A stretch of 64,000 nucleotides of DNA from Orrella sp037026685 (GTDB lineage: Bacteria; Pseudomonadota; Gammaproteobacteria; Burkholderiales; Burkholderiaceae_B): positions 16,430-80,429 of the forward strand of contig NZ_JBANET010000021.1 of the NCBI RefSeq assembly GCF_037026685.1, written 5' to 3'. Shown piece by piece: positions 49,760 through 59,242 of this stretch. The notes beneath the pieces were generated by a model, which was not told where the DNA came from, did no database searches, and saw nothing but the letters and a program-made list of their open reading frames with translations. The position numbers and the translations under genes were made by a program. Every line of letters begins with the position of its first letter. Position 1 is the stretch's first letter.

Positions 49760-51058
49760 ATGCCATCCAGCACCATCATCTCTACAGACCGCCAAGCGCG
49801 GGAAATCGAGGCCGAAATCCACGAGATTACGCAGGCCCTCTCGACCGAACGCACCCTGAAATCTATCATTGACGGACTGCCTAGAGAAGTCATTGACGGC
49901 ATCCGCCGCTCTCTCAACACTGAAAAACGCGAACTGGGTGAAATGCTCGCAGCCTATTCCCAGGCCAAGAGCGGAAACGTCGAGCCGATGAAGCAAAGAG
50001 CCGGAACCGACTTGGGCGACATCCTAATCGTGGCCCGTCTTGCCCAAGGATGGACGCAAAAGGATCTGGCTAGAAAGCTGGGCTTGCAAGAACAGGCCAT
50101 TCAGCGGTGGGAGGCCGAAAGGTATCGATCCATCAGCCTCGCGGGTTACATGAAGGTGGCCTACGCGTTGTCGTTGAATTTTTCCGTGGATTACTTGAGC
50201 CCTGAAGCCTCCAAGTGGATGCCCACCTATGAAATCAATCCCGCTGAGGCACAGAAAATCCTCAAACATGCCAGGGAGCATGGCTGGCTAGATGAACCCG
50301 ATTCCGATGAAAAAGGCATCAAGCGCCTGATTCAGTACGTCTCCGAACACGTCAGCAAACATGGCACACCCTCATTGCTGCGGACAGGAATCAATGTCAA
50401 GGACTACTCCGAGAGTTGGGTACTGCTCTCATGGAAAGCCCATGTCACCCGCCGTGCTGAAGAAATTATCAAGCGCGAGAAATCCAAATACCGCCCACTC
50501 GATCTTTCCTGGCTTAAACAACTTCCGAAATTAAGCCAAGCCGCTGACGGCCCTTTGCAGGCCCAGGCGCTATTGAAGCAACACGGCATCATTCTTATCG
50601 TCGAAAGAAACATCCCAGGCATGGGCGTCGATGGCGCGTCATTTCTAGTGGACGAAATTCCGGTCATTGGTCTTACTCTGAACAAAGACACTATCGACAA
50701 TTTCTGGTTCACGCTCATGCATGAAGTCGGACACGTGATCCTGCACTACCGAACCGGTTTGGCTTCTGGCTTCTTTGACGACATTGACCACGACGCAGTC
50801 GATGAGTTTGAGCAAGAGGCAAATAACTTTGCCTCCAATCTGCTCATCCCTGAAGAAATTTGGGTACGCTCGCCGGCCCGCATCGCTAAGACTGCCGCCC
50901 CTATTGAAAGCCTTGCAAAACAACTAGGTATTTCACCCGCCATCATCTACGGTCGAATCCGATTCGAAAGAAGAAACTATGCCATCTTCTCGGATAAGAT
51001 AGGCCGCGGGGCGATACGTAAACTTTTCCTAGCACAGCAGGAGGCGCAACATGCCTGA
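49760..51058 (+). CDS. XRE regulator fused to ImmA/IrrE metallopeptidase domain (RosmerTA-type antitoxin, RmrA-like)
   Basis: A protein of 432 residues. Residues 1-75 are helical; residues about 85-150 form a helix-turn-helix (L-A-Q-G-W-T-Q-K-D-L-A-R-K-L-G-L-Q-E-Q-A-I-Q-R-W-E). From residue 270 a zinc-peptidase domain of the ImmA/IrrE (DUF955) type follows with F-T-L-M-H-E-V-G-H-V-I-L-H near residue 320 and E-Q-E-A-N-N-F-A-S-N-L-L-I-P. Its gene overlaps the next by eight bases. This two-gene layout matches the RosmerTA defence system as I recall it. Autoregulation by the palindrome upstream is likely. Confidence 0.8.
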   Translation: MPSSTIISTDRQAREIEAEIHEITQALSTERTLKSIIDGLPREVIDGIRRSLNTEKRELGEMLAAYSQAKSGNVEPMKQRAGTDLGDILIVARLAQGWTQKDLARKLGLQEQAIQRWEAERYRSISLAGYMKVAYALSLNFSVDYLSPEASKWMPTYEINPAEAQKILKHAREHGWLDEPDSDEKGIKRLIQYVSEHVSKHGTPSLLRTGINVKDYSESWVLLSWKAHVTRRAEEIIKREKSKYRPLDLSWLKQLPKLSQAADGPLQAQALLKQHGIILIVERNIPGMGVDGASFLVDEIPVIGLTLNKDTIDNFWFTLMHEVGHVILHYRTGLASGFFDDIDHDAVDEFEQEANNFASNLLIPEEIWVRSPARIAKTAAPIESLAKQLGISPAIIYGRIRFERRNYAIFSDKIGRGAIRKLFLAQQEAQHA

Positions 51059-52199
51059 GCGCAAGAAAATCGTCTATAGTCCTGCCCTTCGTATGAAAAA
51101 GGGTGAATTAGAAGGGCTGCGCGAGCTTAGGCCAGATGTTGCCGCCTGCATACTTCCCCGCCTGATCGTTCCACCTGCCAGTGAGCGAAAAAGTAGCAGC
51201 CAGGAAGAATTATTCGACCTTGGTGATGAATGCCCTGATGTCGGTGGAATCCTCAGAAAATACTGGCCATGCCGTAATGTGCTGATAGACATCACCTACC
51301 TGATCGAAGAACTTGGCACTGACAACCTTTCCAGTTGGTTGCCAACATTATTTACCATAGCACGAAGCCTAGATGTCGCAGCAGTTCCCTGCATCCATCT
51401 GACCGATCTGGAAAAAATTGACGCTGCGGCCTTTAGGCGAACCATCGACAGTGGTGCAGAGTTGAAACTGGGTCTTTGCATTTTGTCGGGTACGATGGCA
51501 GATGTAGGCCTTCAAACGCGAATTGAAACTGCACTGATTGCACTTGGCATAGCAATGACAGACTGCGTTGTCATTGTGGATTTTGCCGATTCTGATCTTT
51601 CCGACCCCGATCTTGTCGCCCCGGTTATCCAAGGTGCCCTTGAGCAATTACAAGAAATTGGCCAGTGGCAGCGCATCATCTACCAAGGCACACATTACCC
51701 TGACAAGAATCCGGCGGAACCTAATCAAACCGTAATCTGGCCGCGTAATGAATGGCGGGCTTGGAAAACGGCGGTAAGATTTGACCCGACAACAGCGGAG
51801 CATTTTGCTTATGGAGACTATGCCGCCGACTGCGCCAGAATAAAGTTTGGGGATCAGGGAGGGCGACCTATCCCTCATCTACGGTACACCACCGAATCCA
51901 ACTGGCTTGTGGTTCGTGCTGAGGACACAGGTGATCAGGCTACTCTCATGAAAAATGTCTGCGAACGAGTTATAGCGAATGCCCGGTTCTCAGGCGCGTC
52001 TTTTTCCGAAGCTGATGAACGTATCCACGACATTGCTCATGGTGCTGCGGGAAAAACCGGAAGCGCCACAACCTGGCGCCAGTGGAACACCACACATCAC
52101 ATCACCCGTGTCGTGGCAGATGTCGCAAAGGTACGGGGCATCACGATTAGCAAAAAACCGAGTTCGCCATCCAGCGCTCAACTGGAGCTGCCTGCATGA
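51051..52199 (+). CDS. Beta-family protein (T4 beta-protein-like), RosmerTA-type toxin candidate
   Basis: A protein of 382 residues. The N-terminal Y-S-P-A-L-R-M-K-K-G-E-L-E-G-L-R, followed by P-R-L-I-V-P-P, and the later I-V-D-F-A-D and R-Y-T-T-E-S-N-W-L-V-V-R segments fit the Beta_protein family (PF14350), predicted to adopt a TIM-barrel-like fold. The gene overlaps the XRE-ImmA gene and is presumably the effector that the partner restrains. The mechanism is unknown. Bases 52200-52425 downstream hold no convincing gene. Confidence 0.7.
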   Translation: MPERKKIVYSPALRMKKGELEGLRELRPDVAACILPRLIVPPASERKSSSQEELFDLGDECPDVGGILRKYWPCRNVLIDITYLIEELGTDNLSSWLPTLFTIARSLDVAAVPCIHLTDLEKIDAAAFRRTIDSGAELKLGLCILSGTMADVGLQTRIETALIALGIAMTDCVVIVDFADSDLSDPDLVAPVIQGALEQLQEIGQWQRIIYQGTHYPDKNPAEPNQTVIWPRNEWRAWKTAVRFDPTTAEHFAYGDYAADCARIKFGDQGGRPIPHLRYTTESNWLVVRAEDTGDQATLMKNVCERVIANARFSGASFSEADERIHDIAHGAAGKTGSATTWRQWNTTHHITRVVADVAKVRGITISKKPSSPSSAQLELPA

Positions 52200-52425
52200 T
52201 GGCGATCGCGCACACAGCAGCGTATCTTGACCGCTTACAAGACCTTTGCGGATGTGCCTGGTTTCGCCAAGGCCGCTACGGGCTGGCGGCGGTTTGATCG
52301 GTTTACTGTGGCTGCTCGGTGCTTCAGGCTGTTGCAGGTCGGTGAGATACACCATGGTTTCCCATGCACTATTGCTGATCTGATAGATCGTCTCAAAAAG
52401 CCTGGAAGAGGCGCTCCGTCGACGA

Positions 52426-52995
52426 TTACAAACCAACTGCTGTAAAAGTTGCAGTTATGCCTTCTGTTCCATACGGAACTTTCAGGGTGCATCCGCCGGG
52501 AGTCTGTTTAGTAACGATTATCCCTGTGTTCCCTTCGATATTTACGCTAATTACCTCGTTGGGGAACGCAATTGGCCAACTAATCGAGTGCTGAGCAGTT
52601 CCCGCAGGGATTTTAACGGTCAGTCCCTGAGTCAAAATCCCGTTGGCATAGAGTTTGTAGTACCCGGCTGGTCCGACCTCTACCAAAACAACTTGCTGTT
52701 GTTTGAGATGTTCTTTCTCTTTTTCAGATAGGTCTTTTGAAAGAATTTTTTTACTTTGCCTTGTGAAGGAAAGCTTGAGACCGCCGAATTCGGCGCTTTC
52801 TATGGGTAAGAATTGGTAAGCCCATGGCAGCAGAGCCATTGCCAAAAGCAATACAGTAATTGCGTCGATACCAAGACTGGTAAAGAAAATATGTAAAAAA
52901 GCCAAGACTAGAGCCGTGGCGGTAAAAGCCACTTTCCATATTTTTTTATTATTAAGGTAAGGAGCTTTCGATCTTAAAAAAGCAGCGAATTTCAT
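52426..52995 (-). CDS. Membrane-anchored protein at the end of the restriction operon, unknown function
   Basis: A protein of 189 residues from 52995. Two hydrophobic helices (residues 23-45 and 47-65) are followed by a basic/coiled stretch (L-S-K-D-L-S-E-K-E-K-E-H-L-K-Q-Q-Q) and a beta-rich C-terminal domain of about 90 residues (Y-Y-K-L-Y-A-N-G-I-L-T-Q-G-L-T-V-K-I-P-A-G). GC is about 42 percent, far below its neighbours. It lies 61 bases after the Res gene on the same strand. No family was recognised; it may be a membrane-linked accessory of the restriction locus. Confidence 0.7.
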   Translation of the reverse strand: MKFAAFLRSKAPYLNNKKIWKVAFTATALVLAFLHIFFTSLGIDAITVLLLAMALLPWAYQFLPIESAEFGGLKLSFTRQSKKILSKDLSEKEKEHLKQQQVVLVEVGPAGYYKLYANGILTQGLTVKIPAGTAQHSISWPIAFPNEVISVNIEGNTGIIVTKQTPGGCTLKVPYGTEGITATFTAVGL

Positions 52996-53056
52996 GTTAT
53001 ATCGAGGGCGGCGGCTCACTCTATCTGTTTGAAAAAGAAGGGCGCCTAATGGCAGC

Positions 53057-55648
53057 CTATAAATAATCGTCTGCCAGCGCACTTCCGAACAAACTCAATG
53101 GGTCTTTAGCAGAAGCAACAGCCTCCTGCACATCCAATCGCTTCAAATCCAACACTCGCAACTTGTCTTTCACTGCAGCTACAGATTCGATTCGACGATA
53201 AGCGTCCGGATGCTGTGCGGCATATCGTGCCAACCCCTGCAGCTTGGGTAACGAATCAGCCAGATGCAAACTGTGTGGATCAACCAAGTCCACTACAATT
53301 TTCCCATCCTCCTCGGCAAAAAATAGGAAATCAGGGCGAACGATTCTGTATTGGTCGGCATCAACATAAGCGATACCCAACGAGGACTGCCCTGGTTGCT
53401 GCGGGTTGCGATACCAGAATATAAACCCTGCCCGTGCAGCTTCGGTTTCAACTACCGTGCGTTCCCAGTCGTTTAATTCCGCCGGATACTTGCCAGCTTC
53501 GTCGCACAGTAAATGTCCTTCCCATAGCGGCAGGGCGGTGATCTTTCCGTTGTCATCGGCCCTGGTCGCTTCATAACGTGCCTCCGGCTTCACCAGCCCC
53601 ACGTCCTGTGGCTCGGCGCTCATCTCGATGATCTGCCGGTAAGATTCCTGACGGTCATCGCTCAAGGCCTTGATTTGTGTGCCGTACTTCGCCAGCCAAG
53701 CCTTGGCCAGCTTGTCCGCCTCTGCATCGAAAAAAGCCTGTACCTCCATGACCAGACCCAGCCCAGCCACGGTCACGCGGGCCTCGACAATGGCCTCAAG
53801 ATAGGCCTCTGGGTCGCCCTCGCGGTCAGCTTCCTTAGCAGCAAGATGATCAACGTAAGAGTGGGCAATCGACGGGCTTAGAAGCCGTGCCGCGCGCCGG
53901 TAAGCATCGTCGATGACGGCAACGTCCGCATCTTCCCAGAACTTTTCAAGGCTGCGGCCTTTGCCCTGCATGTCCGCCTTCACTGTCTTGCCATCGACAA
54001 CTAACACAGACCGCCGCTTGGTTGTGATCTTGTCCGCGTTGTCGTTCTGGAACGTGTCCAGCGCTGCGTGCATTTCGGCATGAGCCAAAGCGCCCGCACC
54101 AGCCAGGATGCCATCGGAAGCCAGCTCATGCGCCAGCGCGGTCAACCTGACCGCAGGCTTTGCCCCTTTCTGCGGTCGCGTCTGTGACGGCAAAGCCTCG
54201 AAGACATCCCATACGGCCGCAGACGCAGCCGGATTCGGCTGCACCTCCACATGGTCAATCAGGATGCGGCCCGGCGTTGCTGCTTCACTGCCAGTGGTCA
54301 GTGCATCGACGACCTGCTCCACGGCCTTGCGGTTGAACTTTGGCAACAAGCAATCGACCGCGTTCAAACGGTCGTTGCCAGGAATACGACGGGCCAGCGG
54401 GGAGCGCACAAGTCGGCCCAGCAACTGCGTGATATGGGTTTTGTCGCTTGCGGCACGGAAGGAAACCATGACCTCGGCGCGCGGGCAATCCCAGCCTGTG
54501 CTGATTGCGTCCTTGGCGATCAACACCCGAACCCAGATGGATTCTTCAACCCGTTGCGGTTCGATGTACGGCACGTCCCGATTGCCGAACCGCTGAGTGA
54601 CGTGATCGCCGAAAACATGCGCCACGCTGGCCGCTGGAAGCTCTGGATAGCGTTCAAAGATGGTATCCAGCGCCCGCCCGATTTCATCGGGATCTGGTGT
54701 ATTGGGAACCTGCAAAACCATGAGTGGCACAACGACATGGGCCTCTTGTTGCTGTTTGGCATAAGCGGCCCAAGCCCGAGTGGAAGCCTTCAATTTATCG
54801 GTCGCACGCCGCACCAGCACGGTATCGAAGTCACCCGCCTCATCGGGAATGTCCAGCAGGATCGTGTCCTTGATAAGACCGGATTCTTGCACCTTGACTG
54901 GGTCGACTTCGACGTTGGGCAGCTTGATGTGCCTGCCTGCCGATTCGATGGCCTTGTTGAACCGCTCCACCGTGGCCGAAATTCCCCAAACTGCCGGAAT
55001 GCCTGGCACACTGCCCACGCCATTGATAAGCCGCTGCACGATGGTGCTCTTGGCGTTCTGGCTGGCCGCTGTTTGCGCGCCCATGCCCCTGTGCGCTTCA
55101 TCGAGCACCAGATAAAGCGTCAGATCGGGGTCTTCGATGGTGTTCTGGATCGTGTCCCAAATGGTGTAAGCGCGCAGGTCAGGGCGCATGGCCGGGAAGG
55201 TGCTACCGGCCTTGGCCTCCAATTCCTCCGGGTCGTGCCCGCGTACCAGCAAGCTGTTCTTGCCCAGCTTCTGGGTGTTGAGGAAGTAGATTTTCCTCGC
55301 CTCGAACTTGGGCCGGTTGAACGTGTTTTCCACCACCACCAGGTCGGTGTAGTTGATGCGATCACTGGCTTCTATGATGCGGAAGCGGGTTTGTTCGTTC
55401 AATGAGGGGTCATCACTGAACCAGATAACCACCGCGCCGGGGTCAGCATCGAAGTTGAACTCGTCATCCCCGTGGAAAAGCGCCTCGAAGGTGGCAGCGG
55501 CCATGACAGTCTTGCCTGCACCTGTGACGGCAGTTAGGGAAAAGGCCGTCTTGTCTGCCTCTCCGTGCCACAACCGCCGCGCCTTTCTCAGGTTGTTCAA
55601 GGAATCGCGGACAGCATCGCGCTGATAATCTTTGAGCGTGAATTTCAT
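53057..55648 (-). CDS. res: Type III restriction enzyme Res subunit
   Basis: A protein of 863 residues. Superfamily 2 helicase motifs are complete: T-G-A-G-K-T (Walker A, near residue 43), L-V-L-D-E-A-H (near residue 178) and Q-L-L-G-R-L-V-R-S-P near residue 410. A C-terminal nuclease-like region (residues 720-840) has V-R-P-D-F-L-F-F and K-I-V-V-D-L-V-D-P-H, in keeping with a PD-(D/E)XK-type fold. With the Mod subunit it should cut DNA at a distance from unmodified sites while hydrolysing ATP. Three bases separate it from mod. Confidence 0.88.
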   Translation of the reverse strand: MKFTLKDYQRDAVRDSLNNLRKARRLWHGEADKTAFSLTAVTGAGKTVMAAATFEALFHGDDEFNFDADPGAVVIWFSDDPSLNEQTRFRIIEASDRINYTDLVVVENTFNRPKFEARKIYFLNTQKLGKNSLLVRGHDPEELEAKAGSTFPAMRPDLRAYTIWDTIQNTIEDPDLTLYLVLDEAHRGMGAQTAASQNAKSTIVQRLINGVGSVPGIPAVWGISATVERFNKAIESAGRHIKLPNVEVDPVKVQESGLIKDTILLDIPDEAGDFDTVLVRRATDKLKASTRAWAAYAKQQQEAHVVVPLMVLQVPNTPDPDEIGRALDTIFERYPELPAASVAHVFGDHVTQRFGNRDVPYIEPQRVEESIWVRVLIAKDAISTGWDCPRAEVMVSFRAASDKTHITQLLGRLVRSPLARRIPGNDRLNAVDCLLPKFNRKAVEQVVDALTTGSEAATPGRILIDHVEVQPNPAASAAVWDVFEALPSQTRPQKGAKPAVRLTALAHELASDGILAGAGALAHAEMHAALDTFQNDNADKITTKRRSVLVVDGKTVKADMQGKGRSLEKFWEDADVAVIDDAYRRAARLLSPSIAHSYVDHLAAKEADREGDPEAYLEAIVEARVTVAGLGLVMEVQAFFDAEADKLAKAWLAKYGTQIKALSDDRQESYRQIIEMSAEPQDVGLVKPEARYEATRADDNGKITALPLWEGHLLCDEAGKYPAELNDWERTVVETEAARAGFIFWYRNPQQPGQSSLGIAYVDADQYRIVRPDFLFFAEEDGKIVVDLVDPHSLHLADSLPKLQGLARYAAQHPDAYRRIESVAAVKDKLRVLDLKRLDVQEAVASAKDPLSLFGSALADDYL

Positions 55649-55651
55649 CCG

Positions 55652-57772
55652 TTATTCCCCGTTAGTGAAGCTGAAGTTGGTCAGATAGGATTCGTAGAGC
55701 CGCACCGGCTCTACGCCATCGGGCAGCCGCTTGGCGATAGCCTGAAAGCGGCGGTCATCGTCGGTGACGATGTAGGCGATACGCAAGCCCTCGACCTTGC
55801 CCAAAGCCTTAACGAAGGGCGTGGCGGCGTCAACGTCAGTCAACAAGCCATAGGTGTTGGCTACCGCCCAGCCTTCTGTGGGCAGCTTGTCGATCCGCTC
55901 GCCTTGTGCGCCGGCCCGCAGCCACAGCAACGGCGCGATGCGGGCAAAGGCCATGTTGTAGCTGACGGACACCGGAGTTTCGTAGGTCAAGGTGAAGAAC
56001 TCGGCGTTTTCCTCGAAGCCCTCGGCCATCGGGAATTCGTCGGTGAATCTGTAGTCCCCCTTGATTTGCTCACCCGCAGGGGTCTTGCCGCTGATAGCAG
56101 CGGCAACCCGTGGCTTGGTGATGTAGTCGCAGATGCCCCACTGCTCCCATTCGGGGTCGCCGGGACGCAGACCTTGCTCGCGCAGTTTCTTCTGTTCGTC
56201 CGCGCCGACTTCGTTGTTGGTTACGCTGATGCATTGGCGCTGGCCACCGTCCTGCTTGTTCAGACGCATCACGGCGTGGGCGGTGGTACCAGAGCCGGCG
56301 AAGAAGTCCAGAATCACTGCTCCCGGTTTCTTTCCGACAAAAAACCTAAGTGCGTCTTCGATTGCGTAAGGTGATTTTGGATACGGAAATCGCCTACCCG
56401 GCAGTAGTGCTTTTAAAACACCAGCTCCGTATTCGCTTGCACTATGGGAGACCATATTCCAAATAGTTGTTGGGCTACGCGTTCCTGTCGAATCGGCGAA
56501 TTTCAGTTCCAATGCGCCCTCTGCATCTTTACTAACAGCAATAACCTCGCCGGTTTCCAGCATGGTTCTGATCCCACGCTGCAAGTAATAAGCAGGTCGA
56601 AGACCAGTATTTGGGTCACGCCGTCCAAACTTGGCGTGACCCATTCTGATGTATTCACGCAGTGACTCGGGGCTTAACCGCCACATCAACTCTTGCCCGT
56701 TTCTATCCACTGGCCACAGAACAACTGTGCCTGGCGGGGGAATTATGCTTTCTCGTTTCACCCGCAACTCTGGGGGCTCCCCTACCGAGTGGAATGCGCC
56801 CGTTTTTTCATCGAGGAAAATCGGGAAAAACATACTTGGAATCCGATCTCTTCTACTTCCTTCTCCATTGCGCATGAGGCCAGCCCAGCGAACTTCACGT
56901 TCAACGTCCGCATCATCTCGCAACATGTCAGTTCGCCATGGAGTTACTGCCGCTGCTCCAAATAGCACAAAGAACAGGTACTCATCCACGCGGCTGAATC
57001 TACCTGCTCGCGATGAGCCTTTAGGGTTGATTACACTGCTTACCATTTGGATGGTCGCCTCTGGGAACATCTGTTCCAACAACAATCCCAGGCGCAGGTA
57101 TTCCTTCTCATCAATCGTGACGATCAGCACAGAATCTTCCGGGTTTAACAGATCTTTGGCCACCAGCAAGCGTCGCTCCATCATGGCCAACCATTTGCTG
57201 TGCCGATACAGGTCGTCACCCTCTACGTAATCGTTGTTGTATTTCCAGTCCTTCGCCCCGGTATTGTAGGGCGGATCGATGTAAATCGCGTCCACCTTGC
57301 CGCGATGGGTATAGGTCAACGCTTTCAGGACATGGTAGTTCTCGCCGTTGATGACCGTGTGCCACGGCTTGTCGCCACCGCGCTGCACCTTGCCTGTACT
57401 GACCAGACCCGGGTAAATCGTGTCGCGGAACTCCGCCACCACTACCAGGTCATCCAGCGCGACCGTCTGTTCGTCGGGCTCTTCGGTATTCAGCAGTTCC
57501 AACTCAGCCGTTTTCTTGCCCTTGTGGATGGCCTTCACCTGCCACAGTCGTTGGTCGCCCTTCTTGGTGGAGCCGCGCGCCGGTAGGACGCGCACTTTGT
57601 CGCCCTTGCGCACAGGCCGCAGGGGCAACTCTACCGCCTCCGGGCTGTGCCGCTCGAAGTTCAAACCAAAGGGCAGCCGCGCCGAAAGAATCTTGAATTC
57701 TCTATCTAACTCTGCCCCCAGCTGCACATCCTTTGCTTTCGCCCTAGCGATCAAATCGGTCAGTCTAGACAT
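55652..57772 (-). CDS. mod: Type III DNA methyltransferase Mod subunit
   Basis: A protein of 706 residues. It is a beta-class N6-adenine methyltransferase: motif IV D-P-P-Y-N-T-G near residue 167 precedes motif I D-F-F-A-G-S-G-T-T near residue 487. The target recognition region lies between them (about residues 230-470) and is visibly poorer in GC than both flanks, suggesting recombination of the recognition domain. The upstream part (residues 50-130) is a basic beta-rich domain. It follows the WYL gene and precedes res in one operon. Confidence 0.9.
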   Translation of the reverse strand: MSRLTDLIARAKAKDVQLGAELDREFKILSARLPFGLNFERHSPEAVELPLRPVRKGDKVRVLPARGSTKKGDQRLWQVKAIHKGKKTAELELLNTEEPDEQTVALDDLVVVAEFRDTIYPGLVSTGKVQRGGDKPWHTVINGENYHVLKALTYTHRGKVDAIYIDPPYNTGAKDWKYNNDYVEGDDLYRHSKWLAMMERRLLVAKDLLNPEDSVLIVTIDEKEYLRLGLLLEQMFPEATIQMVSSVINPKGSSRAGRFSRVDEYLFFVLFGAAAVTPWRTDMLRDDADVEREVRWAGLMRNGEGSRRDRIPSMFFPIFLDEKTGAFHSVGEPPELRVKRESIIPPPGTVVLWPVDRNGQELMWRLSPESLREYIRMGHAKFGRRDPNTGLRPAYYLQRGIRTMLETGEVIAVSKDAEGALELKFADSTGTRSPTTIWNMVSHSASEYGAGVLKALLPGRRFPYPKSPYAIEDALRFFVGKKPGAVILDFFAGSGTTAHAVMRLNKQDGGQRQCISVTNNEVGADEQKKLREQGLRPGDPEWEQWGICDYITKPRVAAAISGKTPAGEQIKGDYRFTDEFPMAEGFEENAEFFTLTYETPVSVSYNMAFARIAPLLWLRAGAQGERIDKLPTEGWAVANTYGLLTDVDAATPFVKALGKVEGLRIAYIVTDDDRRFQAIAKRLPDGVEPVRLYESYLTNFSFTNGE

Positions 57773-57840
57773 GCATTCCCTTATTTCTCTTCAATTCTTT
57801 AAGCTTTTCTGATTGGGCAATCCACATTCAAGTGGTCAAT

Positions 57841-58764
57841 TCATACACGTTTTGTTTGACGTAACTGGCATCGATCATTTCTTTTTCCTACATATCCCGG
57901 CGCCAACACCGCATTCGCCACGCCATACAACGCCAGGCAATCCTTCAGCCACAACCGAAACTCCGGTCCACGCAGGCTGTGATCCGGCGAACAATCCACG
58001 CTCCACTTGCGCAAGGTGTAGCCCACGGTCGCTGCACGCACCCGCATCTTCAACACCCCGTCGCGCATCCCATAATCCATTTCCGTCACCTTGGGATGAG
58101 GCTGATCCGGGTGCGGCACCAGCTCCAGCTCGACGATGCGCGACCACTGGATATCCTGGTCGGGGCGCTCCCTGTCTTGGATCACGCCGTCGCGCACCAC
58201 GCTCGCGTCCATGATCCGAGTAAGTACGAAATCCCGGAACTCACCGGATTTGCGGTCGTAGGCGCGGGCATGCCAGCGCAGCCCGGTATCGAGCAGGGCA
58301 AACGGCGCGATCTCCCGCTCGCTTTTTCCGGTGCTGATGGAGTGATATTTGATGCGCAGCACCTGCTGCTGCTTGATGGCCCGCGTCACGATGGCCAGGG
58401 TGGCCAGGTCGGGCTGGGCCAAGCGGCTGGGAATATCGCAGATGATGCCGGTGCGTGAGCTGATGGGCTCCCCATCCCCAAAGCCTTCCGACAGCCAGGT
58501 CAGGATGCGTTCGGGGGAATAGCTAAACAGCGGCTTGAAGTCCGACCCCAGCAGGTAGATCTTGGTGCGGCTGTCGTAGGCCATGTTGCCGGGGGCCAGT
58601 TCCCGGTAGAGGCTGAAGTCGCGTGTCGCCGCGGCGGTCTGTATGCCAAAGCGGTCCACCAGGTCCTGCCGGCGCATGTCGCCTACGAACCAGAGCTTTT
58701 GCTCGATGTAGGCCAGGCGGTCGCGCTGCGGGTGGCTGAGGTCTCGGAGGCGATCTTGGAACAT
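57841..58764 (-). CDS. WYL-domain transcriptional regulator of the restriction operon
   Basis: A protein of 307 residues. An N-terminal winged helix (Q-R-D-R-L-A-Y-I-E-Q-K-L-W-F-V-G-D-M-R-R-Q-D-L-V-D-R-F-G) is followed by a WYL-type domain (K-I-K-Y-H-S-I-S-T-G ... L-R-W-H-A-R-A-Y-D) and a C-terminal extension. This layout is that of BrxR/CapW-like regulators, which repress defence operons until a nucleic-acid or nucleotide signal of infection is sensed. It is the first gene of the WYL, mod, res, membrane-protein run. Confidence 0.88.
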   Translation of the reverse strand: MFQDRLRDLSHPQRDRLAYIEQKLWFVGDMRRQDLVDRFGIQTAAATRDFSLYRELAPGNMAYDSRTKIYLLGSDFKPLFSYSPERILTWLSEGFGDGEPISSRTGIICDIPSRLAQPDLATLAIVTRAIKQQQVLRIKYHSISTGKSEREIAPFALLDTGLRWHARAYDRKSGEFRDFVLTRIMDASVVRDGVIQDRERPDQDIQWSRIVELELVPHPDQPHPKVTEMDYGMRDGVLKMRVRAATVGYTLRKWSVDCSPDHSLRGPEFRLWLKDCLALYGVANAVLAPGYVGKRNDRCQLRQTKRV

Positions 58765-58909
58765 CGGAAGGGTGGCGGATGGACGACAGGCGCAATCTTA
58801 CATTCACCGACGCACCATGGCGAGCTCTTATTAACATTATTTTAATCCATCATTAGAATCAATTTGATCTATACTTGGCGCATGCAGACCAAGCCAGGGA
58901 GGCGCTGCC

Positions 58910-59242
58910 ATGTGGCTGATGACCAATATTGGATTCTTTTCCGCCGTGCAAAAGCCCGGCACAAACTTCCTGACCGTGCGCGCCCGTGTGCGGCAAGACC
59001 TGGACAAACTGCGTGAGCAGTACCTGCCCGGCTTATCCCCTACCGTCGGCCATGCCGGCACGGACTACCCCTGGCGGGCCACCGTCAGCCACGAGCAGTT
59101 CGCGCAAGCCGTGGGCAAGATGGTGCAAGACGTCACCTACGACAATTTCAAGAACGAGGTCGCCAAGCGCCAGGGCAAGGCGCGGGCGCAGCGCTATGGG
59201 CGTGTGTGGCATGCCCTCTACGGCATGGGGGATGACGAATGA
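58910..59242 (+). CDS. Hypothetical protein cotranscribed with a NUDIX hydrolase
   Basis: A protein of 110 residues with GGGAGG before the ATG. It begins M-W-L-M-T-N-I-G-F-F-S-A-V-Q-K and contains V-R-A-R-V-R-Q-D-L-D-K-L-R and Y-P-W-R-A-T-V-S-H-E-Q-F-A. It overlaps the NUDIX gene by four bases. Small proteins of this kind recur next to NUDIX genes on mobile elements, but no function is known. AT-rich promoter sequence with TATACT at 58870-58875 lies upstream, divergent from the WYL gene. Confidence 0.75.
   Translation: MWLMTNIGFFSAVQKPGTNFLTVRARVRQDLDKLREQYLPGLSPTVGHAGTDYPWRATVSHEQFAQAVGKMVQDVTYDNFKNEVAKRQGKARAQRYGRVWHALYGMGDDE

Noticed and set aside
52227..52445. Small frames on both strands after the beta-family gene
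   Set aside because: No ribosome sites or motifs; they overlap each other and look like chance frames.
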